A DNA stretch of 64,000 nt from Nemopilema nomurai (Eukaryota; Cnidaria; Scyphozoa; Rhizostomeae; Rhizostomatidae), in the NCBI GenBank assembly GCA_003864495.1, contig ML133389.1:1054001-1118000 (forward strand). Direction: 5' to 3'. Every line of letters begins with the position of its first letter. Position 1 is the stretch's first letter. Position numbers and translations under genes: made by a program. This document shows positions 42,801-54,600 of the stretch, piece by piece. Under the pieces are notes generated by a model. The model was not told where the DNA came from. It was given only the letters and a program-made list of their open reading frames with translations, and made no database searches.

Positions 42801-45800
42801 CTAGAAAGAGTTTTGTCTCAATTATCATTTTGGAAACAAACGTTTAGTGCAGTCTAGAATTGATGAATTCAGATTTTGCAGCTGCAGTTGGTGTTACTAG
42901 AGAACTTAAATTTCTTGTTTTATTTCTGGTCAAACTTTGGGTGTGTCCTATTTCTGTTTCTCTCTAATTAAGGCGTGTTTTTTCTATCACTCTTTCTATA
43001 TTGTTTTGTTGACCTTTGATTTGTTGATCTTTGCCTTGCTGACCTTTGACTTTGTCACCCACCTCGGCTTGAAAAGTAAAGCCCAGGAAAAAAATTTCAT
43101 CTGGGTAGGCAAATTTAGCATTCATTTAAAAGGAGGTTGTTGAGTATTTGTCTCTGAATCTCATAGAGATGGTAAGAAGCAGAGAAAAAAGGAAGAAAAG
43201 GCAAGAGAAAAGGCTGAGGAGAGGGAAGAACGGGAGCGGCAAGAAGAAGTTGACAAGCTGAGAAGAGAGGAAGAAGCCAGGCTTGCATATGAACGACTGG
43301 CGCAAGAATCGCAAGGTGAGTTTTGCTCTTCATTTAATATCTTCCAATTCTTCCTGCTGGTTCAGTAAACTTAAGAAGTCAAAGAGTCTTTCTCTTTTTT
43401 CAATGGTCAGTCTATTCTCAAGCGATTTATTGCACCCTTAATTTCGGTGAATGAACTTCCATATGGAGGAGGCAAACAAAATTGTTGAAGTCATGAAGTT
43501 CGTCGTCACGCATCGATAAAACCGGATGTGACGTCTGTTCCAAAAAGTAGTCAACTCACAGGCTTTGTTGTTCTTGTTGTCATCAATGTTGTTGTTGTTG
43601 TTGTCGAGGTATTCACTGTAGTTGTTTTTACTATAATTGTTGTTGTTGCTGTAGTCTGTGACTGGCTATCATTCCAACTCTAGTTTTCTACTGGGTCCTG
43701 TCAAGATTATCCCTATGCTTATCCAGAACTCCCTGCTAAAAGGTTAAAGAAGAAACCTAAATGTTTATAGTAAATACTGCACAGCACCTAAACATGCTAT
43801 TACATTACTAAAACATTAATGTAAAACATTACTAAAAGTGAGCAAAATAACCATTACATCATAAGAATTACGTACAATCATGTTATGTATTCAGTACTAC
43901 TTATAATGTTATAAATATTGATAACGTTATAACTAGTAACGTAATAAATATTAAACTCATAAATGTTAGTAAAACCATAATGTAGAAGTAAATTATATTC
44001 AATCAAAATCAAAATGTTTCAAAATTCAAAAAATGACTTTTAAACTTAATTTAAGTCTCACATATACAAACCTAAATTTTATCTTTTACCTGATGATCAC
44101 CTTTGACCTTTTGACCTTTGACATTGCAAGTTTCTTAACCCGGCTTACTAGAAATCTCTACATCTCTTGCGCCGAATTAAAACCTGTAAATTCCAGTACA
44201 TATTGTCTCTCGACTCGACCTCTGACCTTTAAAAAAGAAAATGTTGTAAATAACTTTATGCTGTCAAATACTTTAAGGCTATGCAAGTTTTGCCACTTAC
44301 AAAAAATTAATTGTTTGGATTTTTATTGAATACTTTAGATAGGATTTGTAAAAATTGTAAATATTTTTTTGTTAAGACTAAATGCTTACTTACTTAAACA
44401 AACTTTGATGGCGATGAGTATTTGAAATTATAAAGGTATTACGCCAGACCCACACTAGAAAATTTGGCTGCGCCCGTTTACTGCGAACAGTTTGTAAGAA
44501 TTTTCGCCACTTGTGGCAGATGGTGTCAAAATTAAACATGTGTTATGCTTTTGTTCATACGAGGCACCTTGCTTTGCTTGTACAGCGAAGAGTGGGTGAA
44601 AATCGGGATGAAAGAGGGATGGCGCATGAAGAACGCGGAGAACGGGTGAGGGAGTAAAAGGGAGTGAGATGAGAGGAGGAGTAGGCAAAATCATTTGTCC
44701 CATCTTTCCCTTCTATCATCGTAGGAAAAGCAACTTAGAGGATGGATCGCAAATTTGATTTGATATTTTCCCTTAGATATATTCTCTTGTCCACTCCCCT
44801 ATTCAAGATTTTAGATGTTACTTTTTCCAGGTTGAGTTCGAATACGTATTGTTTGACATTGAATTGTGCCACAAATTGAGCCATCAAGATCTGAAATTTC
44901 CATTTGACTCAATTATTTCCATGTGTGTTCAGTTGTCTCGGCTTTAGTCCGTACCTACTTTGAATCTCAGGGAATGAATTGTTGAATGTATCACAAATCT
45001 AAGGTTGCCATTTTTAGCACGGGCATTTTAAGTGAATGAGTAATCCGAGATGAATCCGAGATGAATCCGTAATCCGTACATAAATCTGCAGGAGATGAAG
45101 TAGCGATTTCAAGCGAGAGAAATGGCCAAAATAACGGAGACGATGACGAACGACAACAACACCAGGGTACAACAAGAAAACCAAAAGGTATTTATAACCA
45201 ATACATACGTTTGTAAGAATCCCACCTTTGCGGTCAAAAGTGAAAGCTCAGAACCGAAGGTCAGAGGTCAACAGGTTGGCTGCATATTTGAAAAGCGTGA
45301 AGGTGAAAGGTCAATTAACTTATGATGTCACTAAGCCTTTTTGCTTTTTAATAAAAGTATACAACATTTAAATAGAGTAAAGAAAAGACCCTAAATTTTC
45401 TAACAAGATGCTAGAATAAAGGTTTTTTGTAAATTTAATGCTCACTAAATTCAGGGATTTGCATTTCTTTGACTATAAAGAAGTTGAATGAATTTTTATT
45501 GCGTAAAATGCCACATTAAAGAATTGTTTAACAATTAAAGTCTGTTAAAGTCATAATATGATAAGAGGTAGAAATATTTTCAAATGTTGGCTACAAAAGT
45601 TTATTAACTTTATTTTAGATTTATTTATTTCAGTTTGATGTCAGTTATTTTAGATTAGTGAGTTTTTAAGGATAATATCAGTCCTTGGCTGTTTACGTGT
45701 CTGAATTCTTTCGATGTATAATCTTTTTCAAATTTTTATTAGGATCATGCTGTTTATACAGTTTAACCACACTTTGAGTTTTCAGTTTTTTAAAAATTTT

Positions 45801-48800
45801 ACAAACCGTGATAAATTTGAAATTCAATATTTTTTTATCTGTTAATCTAGAGCAATAAATCTTTAAATATATTACTAACTGATAGAGTTTTAAAATAATG
45901 CTACTTAAGAACTCAATCCTTCCTAGTCAAACCACCAATCACTCTATTTGTAGATAGAGTGAGTTCGTCTTTTCCTTGGGCTCTTCTAAAGTTGGGTGTT
46001 AAATAACGCTGATTGGTCAATTACAACCAATCATGCGCTCTGCTTATCACCCTCTAGTGTTTTCGATCTGCAACTGGCTCTTTATTCTGTCAACTTTTGG
46101 TTATTTTCCGACGTTTACATACTCTGAGAAGTTGCGGACGAAGAAGTACTTCAAGTATGCAAAAGCAAGTTCTGTTTTTACTTGCTATTGTGATATATTT
46201 TACCGCAAAGCACATGTTCACTATATTTTTAATGTATTATAATTGCCACGACCATTGTTTTTTATCTAATGGCTTAATGTTTGCACTACTTCACTTGCAG
46301 GAATCGCTATCCTTACAATATTTTGTTCCCTTATAGAACTGAGCACCCAAGAACGATTGGAGGAACTAAACGACAGATTGAAACTCTCGTTATCCCTTGC
46401 AAACCCAGTAAGTTTTAGGCCTGTATTTTAACTGCAAGTCTTCGATCTGTGATTTAAAAGTTTATTCTATTCGTGCTGATCATCAAAATAGCAAACCATA
46501 AATTAAGGTATTGTAAAACGTTTGAACACTCATGTGAATCGAAAAGCAAAGAAAATGCAACATATTTAACGTCCAGGGTGCTTCCTAAGGGCATTCTGTA
46601 TCAAGAAACATTGCCGTAAGTGCATTTATCAACGGTTTTTAAATTGAACGGAGGTCATAGGTGAATTGAGTGAATGGAGAATGGGCTCAAAGGTGAAAGG
46701 TCACTGGATATACATGATTTTGCTATGAACATTTTCCACGTTTCTATAACTATATAACTATATAACCAGATCTATTCCATCTATTATAATTATTACACTG
46801 ATGGAGGTCCTTTGTTATTTAATATCACTCCTATGCTATCGTTTTATATTCATGATGTCATAAGGCCATAGTTACATTTCTGAACTGAAATTTCTTGCAG
46901 TATCTAAGGTCAAGAATCATTGCAAATGGGTCAAGTCTTATTCTTGTTTTTCATGGAAAATATTTTTGATGTTATATTGATGAAAATATTTATCAGGTGT
47001 TATTCGGCCTTTGCTCAATCTCGAATTGTTATTAAGCAAAAACAGTGCTTAAAACCCAATTTTTTATATGGCTCAGTATATATTCTGCTTGTTATTTCTT
47101 GAAACATTGTTTTTGTATGGCGTAATGTTAGACTTTGCCTGTCCTAGGATCCTTCGAAGTGCATGAAGATAATGCAAGAGATATCTGAACTTCCAATTAC
47201 ACCAGAAATTATCAAACACAGTCGAAATATCGTGCAGACTTTGAAGAAGGTACGATCAAAGAATGTTTTGTTTCTGGAATGTAACCACACGTGTATCAGT
47301 GAATTTTCTTATCATTCGAAACCTGGTCCGGTAGGCTAAAAATACAACTGTCCGCATCTCCCATTTCCAATTGCTTAATTTGCTGTTTTCCCACCGACAT
47401 CCATTTGTTTGCTGTCATCCGAAGTATTGCAAGCGATGGCTAACTTATGAACGTAAATTCGTGATGAAATTAAAACTCACAAAATCAATAGTTCCTAAGG
47501 ACAAATTAAAAAGCGTATTGGGCAATGTTCCTTGTGGCAATAAACTGTTCATCAACTCTTTTTATCATAATGAGGATTGAGGCATTTTTGTGATTCTTCA
47601 ATGCCGTTCGTACACTAATGATTCCATCCATCGATCAACGTGTCATTTCCAAGCCTAGCAAGTCTTATTTTACGTGCAAAGAACACGGAGCCAGAGAAGA
47701 GACGATGTGCCTATTGCATGTCTTGATTCCCATCAACTAAATTTAATCATCGAGCGTATACACATGAAACGAAGGGATTCTACGAAAGTGTTGTTGATAA
47801 CGTAACTATGATAGAAGGTATGAATGGCAACTGTACAATGGAAGACATGAGTACGTAAGACAATGGTCATTACACCTTAACATATTTGTTCCCTTTTCTT
47901 TGTTATTAGTGGTTATTCCTATTTTAGGTTCGTTATTATAAAGGCAACCAAAAGGTCTCTCTAAAAGCAGCCACATTGTACGGTCACCTAAAAAGCAAGT
48001 TTGTGTTGGCTGGCTCCGGTATGACGTCATTTTATTTCTTTCGCATATACGTTCTTTCACACTGTGTTCATTTCCGTAAAATTGCTATACCAGGGTATCT
48101 TGCTGCAAGACTTAACTATTTTTTTTTGCGATTGACATCCAAGAAATTATGATAGTTCCCAATGGTTTAACGGTTTCTAATTTTCTAACCTAGTCGACCT
48201 TTGACCTTTGACCTTTGATCGTTAAAACTGAAAATGTTATTTTGGAAATTAATAGTCTCCCTGGGGTTTTTGACAGTGTCTTGCGGCTCCTTTTTTATAG
48301 GTATGACGACGCAATTGCTAAAACCACCGACAAATGCCATCTTGCAACCTTTACCACCAAAATCTGGTATCACCCCGGTGCACAGAGAAGAGGCGTCGGC
48401 TAATGAAACCGTAGTCGAAGAAGCCGTACGGACATGCAATTCAACAGATAAGACTGAAGTAAGTTTGCAAAATGTCTTGATCCGACTGTCTTCCCAGACG
48501 GACTGGAAAATCTTCTTTTGCCAGTTAAGGATGCCTTATGGCGGGTACCTTCGTTGAATAGTGTTAAAAAACATATTCTCTTATAAGTAATATAAATGTC
48601 CCTCCTGCGGGCTGCGATGGCCCTCCTGGTGTGGGCAATCATCCCTCATTCTACAGGTCCTCTGCGCATTGCGATGTAGCTGCGATAGCTCTCCTGTGCA
48701 ATCGGTAAAAGAGAGGGGCAGTGCGGGTAAATGGCTTGGCCTCGAGTGCTGGCTTGAAACATGACCCGATAGCTCAGTTGGTAGAGCACTTGGCGTACAA

Positions 48801-50064
48801 AGTCAAGGGTCGTGAGTTCAAGTCCCACTCGTGTCTCGCACCATTTTTCCGCACTCTCCATGATCCTTAATGTAACTGTATCAAAGCTTTTTAAGAGTAC
48901 ATGTCAATACAGTGACGTCATACCCAAGTTTTGCAAGACTGTCATTCAATCGGAAGGACTTTCAATTCCCTTTGAATTTGAGCTAGCTGAATCCCGTAAT
49001 TTTGTATCCAAGTTATGCCACACTGTCATCAAGTTGTAATGATTTCCGATTTTGCAGGCTTTTCCCTATCCGACTTTATTAACTAGGATCATTTCTTTCA
49101 CTCTTGTGAAAGGTCCGGCTGAATATAATTTATTTTGATTTAGAAATCGATAATTTCTTAATAACCGCTTTTATTTTAGATCCAAGAAGAGGAAGTAAGT
49201 AGCTCAAACATTAATAACACTAGGGAGGAGCATAAAAATGGACATTGTGGAGGAGACGTGGAAGAAAGCTCTGAAGCAAATAAAAAACTCGAGGGAGTCA
49301 GTGAAGAAAGTCAGGGAATGGAAGAAGTTGACGGTAAGGAATCTAGTATGTAATTGTAGTTGACTCCGTAATCTATTTCATTAACATTTCTACTTTAGTG
49401 TATATTTAACATTTCTACATTAACATTTCTACTTCTGTTTAGTGTTCAGAGTACCGTTGGTGACTTATCAGATGACACCATTAAAAACATGATTACGTTG
49501 CTGCTGTTGTTGTTGTTGCTGTCACGTTGTTGTTGTTGTTGTCATTGTTGCTGTTGTTGTTGTTGCTGTCACGTTGTTGTTGTTGTCATTGTTGCCGTTG
49601 TTGTTGTTGTTGTCATTGCTGTTGTTGTGATTATTGTTGCTGCTTTGAAGCCACTGGCTGTAACCATTCATGCAGAAACCATATTTTCCCTTAAAGGATA
49701 TTTTTCATTCGCACAATGCTTTGTACGTATCTTGATCCTCGAGTGGTTAGAGCATTTTAAACTTAACTTCTTTTATTATCTAAAATGTTTTCTCAGAGCC
49801 CTAGCATCTCGATTAGGATTTAATTTGCAAGATTATTATAATAATGACGATCATCCTTCTTTAGGGTCTGTTCCGCCAAAACCAGCATCGGAGAAAACTT
49901 CCGACCGGTCTCTGGCTTGCGTTGACATGGAGATCGATGATGACGATGGTGGCCTCTCCGAAGGAGACTCAAAAGCTCCCACAGGGCCTAAGGAAAGGAA
50001 TGAACAAAATGAAGTTAATTCGTCTTTTTCGTCCAGCAATCAGAATATCGATGTGTCGCTTTAG
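36887..50064 (+). CDS. HDGFL2: PWWP- and IBD-domain chromatin reader (HRP2/LEDGF type)
   Basis: Exons: 36887-36964, 37977-38050, 38582-38924, 39098-39178, 40113-40235, 40616-40651, 41309-41428, 42153-42364, 43167-43315, 45092-45187, 46337-46407, 47148-47249, 47928-48018, 48301-48458, 49180-49333, 49865-50064. Phases agree throughout, giving 695 residues. The PWWP domain (about 7-95) has [17 protein letters not shown] and FFFGTHE, which form the methyl-lysine (H3K36me) cage and DNA-binding face in this family. Acidic and Lys-rich low-complexity segments follow, then a charged helical stretch (about 285-405), then an integrase-binding-domain fold (about 440-525; [26 protein letters not shown]) that in vertebrates docks cellular IBM-motif partners. 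The tail is acidic. Its length is near human HRP2 (about 670) rather than LEDGF/p75 (530). A nuclear, transcription-coupled role is expected by homology. Confidence 0.95.
41429..41938 (+). repeat. 85-bp tandem array, 6 copies, beginning at a splice donor
   Basis: GTAATAATGCAG occurs at 41429, 41514, 41599, 41684, 41769 and 41854, every 85 bp exactly. The first is the donor of the 41309-41428 exon (GATAAG|GTAATA). Each later copy carries GATGAG|GTAATA, so the array multiplies the donor. Confidence 0.95.
43570..43660. repeat. (GTT)n-rich microsatellite
   Basis: Interrupted GTT repeats lie in an intron of the PWWP gene. Confidence 0.85.
46110..46228 (+). repeat. Dispersed repeat family R-A, copy 2
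   Basis: This aligns with 7252-7372 across ACATACTCTGAG, CGGACGAA, AAGTATGC and AAAGCAC. It lies in the intron before exon 11 of the PWWP gene. Confidence 0.7.
47685..47875 (+). repeat. Dispersed repeat family R-B, copy 1
   Basis: Shared blocks with 59938-60150 in the same order are ACACGGAGCCAG, CACATGAAACGA/CACATAAAACAA, TGTTGTTGATAACGTAACT, ATAGAAGGT and AGACAATGGTCATTACA. It is an unknown family in an intron of the PWWP gene. Confidence 0.7.
48600..48870 (+). mobile_element. SINE-like element with tRNA-derived segment (copy 2)
   Basis: This is the same family as 4700-4980, sharing CAGTGCGG(G/A)TAAATGGCTTGGCCTCGAG, the tRNA-like block and the TTCCGCACTCTC end. The 5' part lies in one orientation here, without the inverted segment of copy 1. 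It is in the intron between exons 14 and 15 of the PWWP gene. Confidence 0.8.
48763..48835 (+). tRNA. tRNA-like sequence (SINE head, not a functional tRNA)
   Basis: 73 nt, same layout as 4878-4950. The D arm is identical. The T arm GTGAG/CCCAC is nearly paired, better than in copy 1. The acceptor end TCGTGTC has one mismatch, and the anticodon loop is again too long. It is a pol III-type SINE head. Confidence 0.6.
49495..49640. repeat. (TTG/TGC)n microsatellite
   Basis: Interrupted GTTGTT/GCTGTT trinucleotides run for about 145 bp in the last intron of the PWWP gene. They produce a false Val/Leu/Cys-rich frame that runs into the terminal exon. Confidence 0.95.
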
Positions 50065-50295
50065 ACACAGAGTTCTTAGATAAATCTTTTTCGTGATATC
50101 CGCATGTACAGAGAAGTTTGCCTTTTTATTGGGTAGCAGCTCTTTACTTGTTGGACGCAAGATGTTGGCCTTTGACGGCTGACCTTTGACCTTAAAATAG
50201 GTCAGTAGAAAGCGTGTCTTGGAAAATTTTCGGGAATATGAAGGTATAATTTTTTTATGCTCAATGCCCTCAAAATTTTTGAAAGACTATCGATG

Positions 50296-50340
50296 AATAA
50301 ATTTTCGACTTTAGTTCGCCTATTTCCTCACCCCAATAAA
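50296..50340 (+). terminator. Two candidate polyadenylation signals of the PWWP gene
   Basis: AATAAA at 50296-50301 and again at 50335-50340, 232 and 271 bp after the stop codon. Confidence 0.6.
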
Positions 50341-51236
50341 AATGCCATGCAGCAAAGTAAATTATTGCGTTAGATCTTCCTCGTATCCGTTTAGAGCTGC
50401 AAGTTTCAAAATACATCGTTTTCGAAAAAGGGTGTCGATGTTAAAGGGAAGTGAAAGACTCAAAAACAAGAACTAATGCTGAGGATCAATTTGTGTTTTT
50501 GAAGCAGCAGTGTAGAAGTGTTAAGCGTTGAACGCTAAAGATGGGGGAAGGAAAAATAGAGAAAGAATCACAAAAGAATCACAAAATCAGTTAATTATGG
50601 AGGATAAGACAGGATCAAAAATGAGCTTGAATGTCTTTGTGGCAAAAAAACGCTTAAACAAGTGTCGGGAGGGATTCCAGCCCGAGAAAACTGGAGGGGA
50701 AAGCATTATCTGAAAAACAACTACTACTATCTCCCTGTACGGACATAATAAATTTACAAAGTAATGCCTTTCTTCAAAGTGATTTAATTCCTCTTGTTTC
50801 ACTAATTTGATGTCTGGAATAAATCCATGCGGCAGTTAAGAGAGTAAGCCCAACCAAATAAGCATAATACATAAAAAGCAGATAGGAGGAAACATTAAGC
50901 AATAACAAGAAATATACTTGAAAAGTGAGGAGGCAAATGAAGGGGCCGACAAAAATTCTGGGGGGCAAGGCCCTTCCTTTGCCCTCTCTTAGAAGCGCCG
51001 GGGTAGAAAGTGTATGTGGTTTAGGAAAGGTAAAATAATTGATTTGACGCCCAATTTGAATTGGTCTTAAGAAATTTTAACAAGAGTCGCCTCTCTTTGC
51101 TATCTGAGCAATGTCGTTGTCTGTTTCCCTTTGTTAGCAAGAGCCAAAGTTTTAGTCTGTTTTGAAAGAATATTTGAAATACATGTGTTTTGGAACTGTT
51201 TTTTTACAATATTCAACTTTTCTTTTATGGTTTATA
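50341..51236. other. Intergenic stretch between the PWWP gene and LMAN1
   Basis: No supported gene is seen. Frames are short and without homology. Confidence 0.5.
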
Positions 51237-51237
51237 G

Positions 51238-51382
51238 AAGTAAATCAACAACAACAGCAACAAAAGTTAATATCGACGCTAATTCTGACCTCGTTGCTCG
51301 GAGATGGGCCTACCAGCAAAACATCCCAAGCCCTGAACAAAGAATCAAAGATCGCGTAATTGAAACCAGTTGCATTGATTAA
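51238..51382 (+). CDS. Candidate terminal exon, unassigned
   Basis: After the acceptor ATGGTTTATAG (exon would start at 51238) two frames are open. One, read with one nucleotide from a previous exon, gives EVNQQQQQQKLIS... ending at 51359. This phase fits the phase-1 end of exon 15 of the PWWP gene. The other gives SKSTTTATKVNIDANSDLV and QQNIPSPEQRIKDRV..., ending at 51382. It looks more protein-like, but no upstream exon of matching phase was found nearby. It may be an alternative 3' exon of the PWWP gene or a chance ORF. Confidence 0.25.
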
Positions 51383-51582
51383 GCTGGTTAAACATTTATA
51401 ATTCACCAAACACGACACGTGGTAGCTTCATTGAGAAAATGTGTGACGTTGCATTAAGGAAACGCGTTTCATCGCGGCGACCCGCGGGTGACAAGGAACA
51501 ATAGAACTGTGAACAAACTCCAAAAGACAATCCCATTAAAACAATAGCTCAATTTTGATTCGCTTAAAAGCAAAGGCTTCAG

Positions 51583-51615
51583 CCAATAGAAACTTATCTG
51601 TCAAATGACTTCCGG
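51583..51615 (+). promoter_or_regulatory. CCAAT box and ETS site upstream of LMAN1
   Basis: CCAAT at 51583-51587 and CTTCCGG at 51609-51615 lie 48-80 bp before the LMAN1 ATG. There is no TATA box in this stretch, as is usual for a housekeeping secretory-pathway gene. Confidence 0.45.
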
Positions 51616-51662
51616 TTAGGGAAGAGGGGATTCTCAACAAAGTTGCCAGTTGTAGAGGAATC

Positions 51663-54600
51663 ATGAATTCCAAAATGATTTTTATAATAATTGGGTTACT
51701 TGCTTTAGTAAATGCCGAAGTTGGCAAAAGACACATTAGATTTGAATATAAACTTAGTTTTAAAGGTCCTCATTTGGTTAACAAGCAAGGGAACATACCC
51801 TTTTGGAAGCATTTTGGAAGTGAGTATCTCTCTTTCATAGCCTAGATATTATTGTCGATGCAATATTGACCTCGCCGATTTTCATGTTGTTTTAAAATGA
51901 ATTATTTTCATAAATTCAGTTTTTCAAGGAGCGGTGCCTCAACGTTTTATTCTGAAGTTAACCCTCAAAATAGCAAAGTCGAGCCTTCAATTATTCAAAA
52001 ACTTTCTTAACAATTTTACAAGCTTACTACCTTTCGAAAGCCAAGAAGCATTTAAATACCATATATATCTGCTATGTTGCCCAATAAAGCTTAGACCAGA
52101 AATAATAAATTTGTACTGGTTTTTCTTGCCTAAAAGTAGTTATTGTCTTTTTGTCAAAATTTCTCCTTGTTATTTTTTTATTGAACTTTGAGAACCACTT
52201 GACAATATGCTTTTTATTAAAATCTGTATAAACTTTTTTGGTTCTAATCTTTTTTCGGTTTTGTTAACTTAGTATGGTATTCTTTCAGGTGCTATTGCTG
52301 GTGATGAACAAATTAGAATAACACCTTCTTTAAAGGATCAAAAAGGTAATTATGCTTCATGTTATTTTCCTAAGCAAAAACAGATTTAACTGCTACCTCA
52401 TTAACTTGCTTATTGTTTTCATGGTTCATGTAAACATCCACATTCATAGGCTATTTCCTGATATTTACCTAATGAGGCAGTCTATGCTTTTTGCGCTAAT
52501 TAAGCATATATACCTCTTCTTAATCATCTATTTATTTGCTTTGGTTATTAATTGTTTTTATTTCATTCTATATCTTTTTAATATCTTTTTTTAAGGCTCT
52601 GTATGGGCCAAGACAAAGAATACTAATGAATTCTGGGAAATTGAGGTATTCTTCAAGGTGACTGGAAGAGGAAGAGTAGGAGGTGATGGCCTGGTAAGGA
52701 AATATTTTCTTGTTTTAATGTCACTTCAAAAGGTGTATTGGTGTCAATGGCAATTTATTGGATGATATTACTGTTTAAAGCATCACATTTAGAATTATGA
52801 AGCATTGATGATAGATACCAAGAAGGCAACTAACTGTTGAGACACTAAAGAAGTTTGCTTTGTAATTCAAACCATATTTCAATAAGGGATTTGAATTTGA
52901 AAACCAGGCACTGTGTACTGAGAAAAGCAGGGGGGCTAAGAAAGTGGAGAGGGGGGCAAAAACAATTTGAAAAGAGGATCCACTGGTAGTTTATAGCTCA
53001 ATCGGTGCCATTTTAAAAAAAATGGAAACCCCCCAAGCCACCCTGACAAGCAATGCCAAATGATGTTCACCCACTCTACCCAGAAATTCCCTGATGAAAT
53101 CCTTTATCTCGTGCCCTGAATGTTTAGAATCACAGAATTCACACAATTTATGGCATTAAACAATCAACTGAACTCAATAATTCATTGAGAGTTTTAGCTT
53201 CAGTATTTAAAAATCCAACTACTTACAAAAATCTTTTAAAACTAAATATAATTTACTTAGAATAATACAAATGACAAAAATTAGATGAAAATGATTAACA
53301 ATAGACTTAAACAAAGTTAACATAACAGAATTGGGAGTTTGTATGGAGTAGAATTTTCTTAAGAGGGAGCTCTCTCAATATATAAACTAATCAAGGAGAG
53401 AGCACGCCCTTTGCTAGAAACTCATCATTATTAAAATTTGAGATCTTCAGTGCTTTGATTGGTCAGTGATGCTTTTGTCATGCATGCAAGAATATTTTAT
53501 GCTTCTATAAATGACAGTTCTATATTGCTCATTTTTTAAAACAATAGGCTGTTTGGTACACTGAGGAAACTGGATCTTCAGGGCCAGTCTTTGGAGCATC
53601 TGATAACTGGAAGGGCATGGGGCTTTTCTTTGATTCTTATGATAACGATGGAGAGGTAAATGTTTTTCTTTTTAAAGTTCTATATCTTTTTATTTTTCAT
53701 TTATATCTTGTATTTTGAGTCTAAAGGATATATATATTCTTTATCAAATTCAATATATATTTCCAAATACTTGTTCCATCAACCTTGCCTCAAGGCATTT
53801 TGAAAGGAACATTGATCTCCTAGCAAGGGCTTTGCTTATATTAGCCATTTGACAACCAATTAGATGCAGGATCTATTTCCTTTCCAACAACAGAATTTAT
53901 TGCCAAGTTTAATACCTCTAAATGTACATTGTGATGTCCTCAATTTATGGGCCAGTCAAAGGATTCTGATATGGCCCTTTTCTCAACAATCTTAGCAATT
54001 TTGCAAACTATTGTTTCCTATGGTTGCCTTATAAGATAAGGGCAAACAAGATGTCATGTACAGTAGAGAGAATCTATGTGACACAATAAGCTTATTTTGT
54101 ACTGCCACATGTCTCTGACATTTGTCATCTTTCACTAATTCATGTTTTGACTTGCAGATTCACTGTTCATGAAGTAATCTAAAGTTCAGTAAAAATATAT
54201 TTTCTTCCTTTGTAGAACAACAACCCATATGTCATGGTAATGCTGAATGATGGGACCAAGTCGTATGATCACTTCAAGTATGAAATTGGTTTAAAATCTA
54301 AGATTTTCTGAACAATTACCTGTCTACTATGTGTTAAGTCTTAGACTTGGTCTGTTTTATAAACCACACGGGTGACTGAAAGAAATTTAAAAATTAATAT
54401 AAATATAAAATTATAGAAAAATTCCTGATAGTTCAATGGTGATTGCGTTAGTGGTGTACTTCAAGAAGCTGCTTATTCCATGTGATTACCTAAAACAGTT
54501 TGACTCGATGTTATGAAAAGATTCTTTCTTGATTAGTCTATTTTCACGTTGCCTCAGACAGTCTGGGTAGAAATATCCGCAGTCAAAGGTTTTTCATAGA

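Noticed and set aside
49489..50064. 191-codon + strand ORF starting with Leu/Cys/Val runs
   Set aside because: The N-terminal part is the (TTG)n microsatellite. Only 49865-50064 is real, as the spliced last exon of the PWWP gene.
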